DNA from: Agelaius tricolor
Lineage: Eukaryota > Chordata > Aves > Passeriformes > Icteridae
Assembly (NCBI GenBank): GCA_023055355.1
Contig: JALJCS010000001.1
Span: forward strand, 50,597,381 to 50,661,380
Direction of reading: 5' to 3'
DNA: 64,000 nucleotides
Made by a program: the position numbers and the translations under genes. Within the stretch, counting starts at the first letter, position 1; each line of letters begins with the position of its first letter. The notes beneath the pieces were generated by a model. That model did not search any database and was not told the origin of the DNA. It was given only the letters and a program-made list of their open reading frames with translations. Below, in pieces: positions 62,301 through 64,000 of the stretch.

Positions 62301-64000
62301 GTAAGAGCTGGGATGCATTTACTTTTCACTTGCCTGTTACAGGCTCTGTGGTCATGGCTGGGCTGCAGGACTCAGATCCTGAATAAGTCACCAGATTGCA
62401 GTAAGCTTCTGGAAGTGAGTCTGGCTGAATGCTTATCAAATAAACCTCATTTCAGGTCCATTTTTATTTGTGAAGCAGTTCCTTGCATTGGGTAGGAGAG
62501 GAGGGCAGAACAGACAAGATTGCAAAATCAGATAGCAGAAAGCCATGGTGAGCTCTGGGAAAATGAAGTATTTTGTTTCAGAAGGAAGAATAGCAGAGAA
62601 GAGTCTAGAATGCTGAGCTGAGATACAGAGCTTTCTTCCATCTACCTAAATTGTCAAGTTAAATGTTGGTAGTGCCACACATGATGCCTAGACCTGGTTT
62701 GGCATACTGTTTAGAGGACTAGGAGAGGCTTAATATGTGGCTGAAATTCAAAAACCCTCAGCTATTAAAGTGAAGAAGTAGAACCTATTTTATCGGTAGC
62801 CCTTATTTATGTACTGATTCTGTAAGGATTCCCCTCTCCTTCTGTTGCTACAGTTGTTTCTGTTTTGTAAACAGAGGGGATTCCTTCTTTGTAGTATGAA
62901 ATCATTTTTAGACAAGAAACTTTGAAAAACAGAAGTTAATTTTTTACTTTAAAATGAGAAAGCCTTTAGTTTTCCACACAAAAATTACTGTCAATATATT
63001 AACTGTTCCTAATGCACTATTTAACATGCCAGAGATATAATCTACATCTAGATTCTTCTCAAATTCACAGTCAAATGATTTTTTTTACCCCAGATAAAAA
63101 TTGTGACATCTGCATTCACATTCTGTTTGGACAAAGCAAATTAAAACCATTGTAATTTCTGCTGGTAAAAGGACACGGGAGAAAGGTGTAAGTTTGGCCA
63201 AATACTTAGCTTACTACACATGGAACCATTCTAGCTAAATGATAGCTTGATGGGTTTTCTGTGTGGTTGGTTGTTCCTTAAATTCTGTTGCTTCATTGGT
63301 GCTGCAGTTACTGTACACAAGGCCGTGCTGTGAACATGGGGGAATTTGAAAGGCTCAAAAAAGCTTTCAAGGTTGAGGTTATTTTTCATCAGTGCAAGGC
63401 AAGAATACTTAAAGGCCAGTTGCTGGGGATTGAAACTTCATCCCGAGTGACTGCACAGATGTGATTGGGCTGCACTGGGTCCAGAGGGAGTAGCAAGCAT
63501 AGCATAGTGCAGTTAGGCTTCACAGTCCCACAGCAGTGCATATGCTGAGACCAGCTCAGTTTTCCATGAAGTTGGTGTGGATTTGCATTTGGTCTGAATG
63601 AAGAAAGAAGATTTTTTCTTTCATTTTGTATTGAGGATATGATTATTTTGACTACATGAAGCCCATTGCTTCATGGTAGATAATGAATTGAAAGAAAAGT
63701 GCACATGCACTTTTACATTGAAAAAAGGAAAATGTTGGTGTGCGTACCCATCAACACTAGGACATTTGTGCATTCAGGTATCTTCTTTTCCCACAGAGAA
63801 ATTCTGCAAGTCTGATGTTGGACTTAGTGCACAAAATCTATAAATCTGGGGTACATATCCATATTTACTGAGTGCCAATGTGCGTTCCAGACAGAAGTTT
63901 GGCATTTGCAACAGCTTTGATATTCCTCTGTTTTTTTCCATTGAGTTGATTTAATGTATTCAAAGGGTTGGATATCACAGCAATGCAAATTGTGAATGGG
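62301..64000 (+). other. PEX7: PEX7 intron 9 (5' part; continues past the window end)
   Basis: AT-rich sequence after the exon 9 donor. I found no sequence encoding the final human-like segment (VADCSWDETIKIYD), so the terminal exon, stop codon and poly(A) site lie downstream of the window. Nothing else is recognised here. Confidence 0.85.

Noticed and set aside
62301..64000. PEX7 terminal exon within the window
   Set aside because: No sequence encoding the human-like last blade (CSWDETIKIYD) follows exon 9 before 64000.
1..64000. CRISPR array, operon, tRNA, rRNA or a defence-type gene cluster
   Set aside because: The window is ordinary vertebrate intronic and promoter DNA; no regularly spaced direct repeats with unique spacers and no structured RNA gene were seen.

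Overview
This is a nuclear segment of a bird genome. The evidence is AT-rich intronic DNA with two sharp CpG islands, GT-AG introns, CR1 non-LTR retrotransposon 3' ends with the usual terminal octamer-like tails, and retroviral-type solo LTRs. Introns are short compared with mammals. I see no bacterial, viral or organellar gene organisation. The LTR types look like those of songbirds, but that placement is a weak impression.

Two conserved protein-coding genes lie head to head. On the minus strand, the first coding exon of MAP3K5 (ASK1, a stress-activated MAP kinase kinase kinase) occupies 26207-26612 inside a CpG island. Positions 1-26206 are its first intron as far as I can see; no second coding exon was found there. 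On the plus strand, PEX7 (the peroxisomal PTS2-signal import receptor, a WD40 propeller) begins at 33963 in a second CpG island. Nine coding exons can be placed to the base, ending at 62300. Together they encode 299 residues in an unbroken frame. The last exon, about 22 residues in the human protein, must lie beyond 64000. The two start codons are about 7.35 kb apart, and the spacer holds both promoters, one CR1 copy and a 92-bp tandem duplication.

Region by region: 1-26206 MAP3K5 intron 1 (tandem duplication at 2892-3752, GATA-type microsatellite, probable ERV-type solo LTR at 13690, CR1 at 15221); 25970-27500 MAP3K5 CpG island, exon 1 and upstream ORFs; 27500-33690 intergenic; 33690-34380 PEX7 CpG island and exon 1; 34087-62200 PEX7 introns 1-8 with exons 2-9 (CR1 copies in introns 1 and 5, two antisense LTRs and a long palindrome in intron 5); 62301-64000 start of PEX7 intron 9.

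The two genes have no known shared pathway; their adjacency is conserved vertebrate synteny. I found no new biological system. The points most worth a second look are the upstream ATGs at both genes, the 43-bp near-perfect palindrome at 47164-47206, the rearranged tandem duplication at 2892-3752, and a few short unexplained stretches that are open in several frames.
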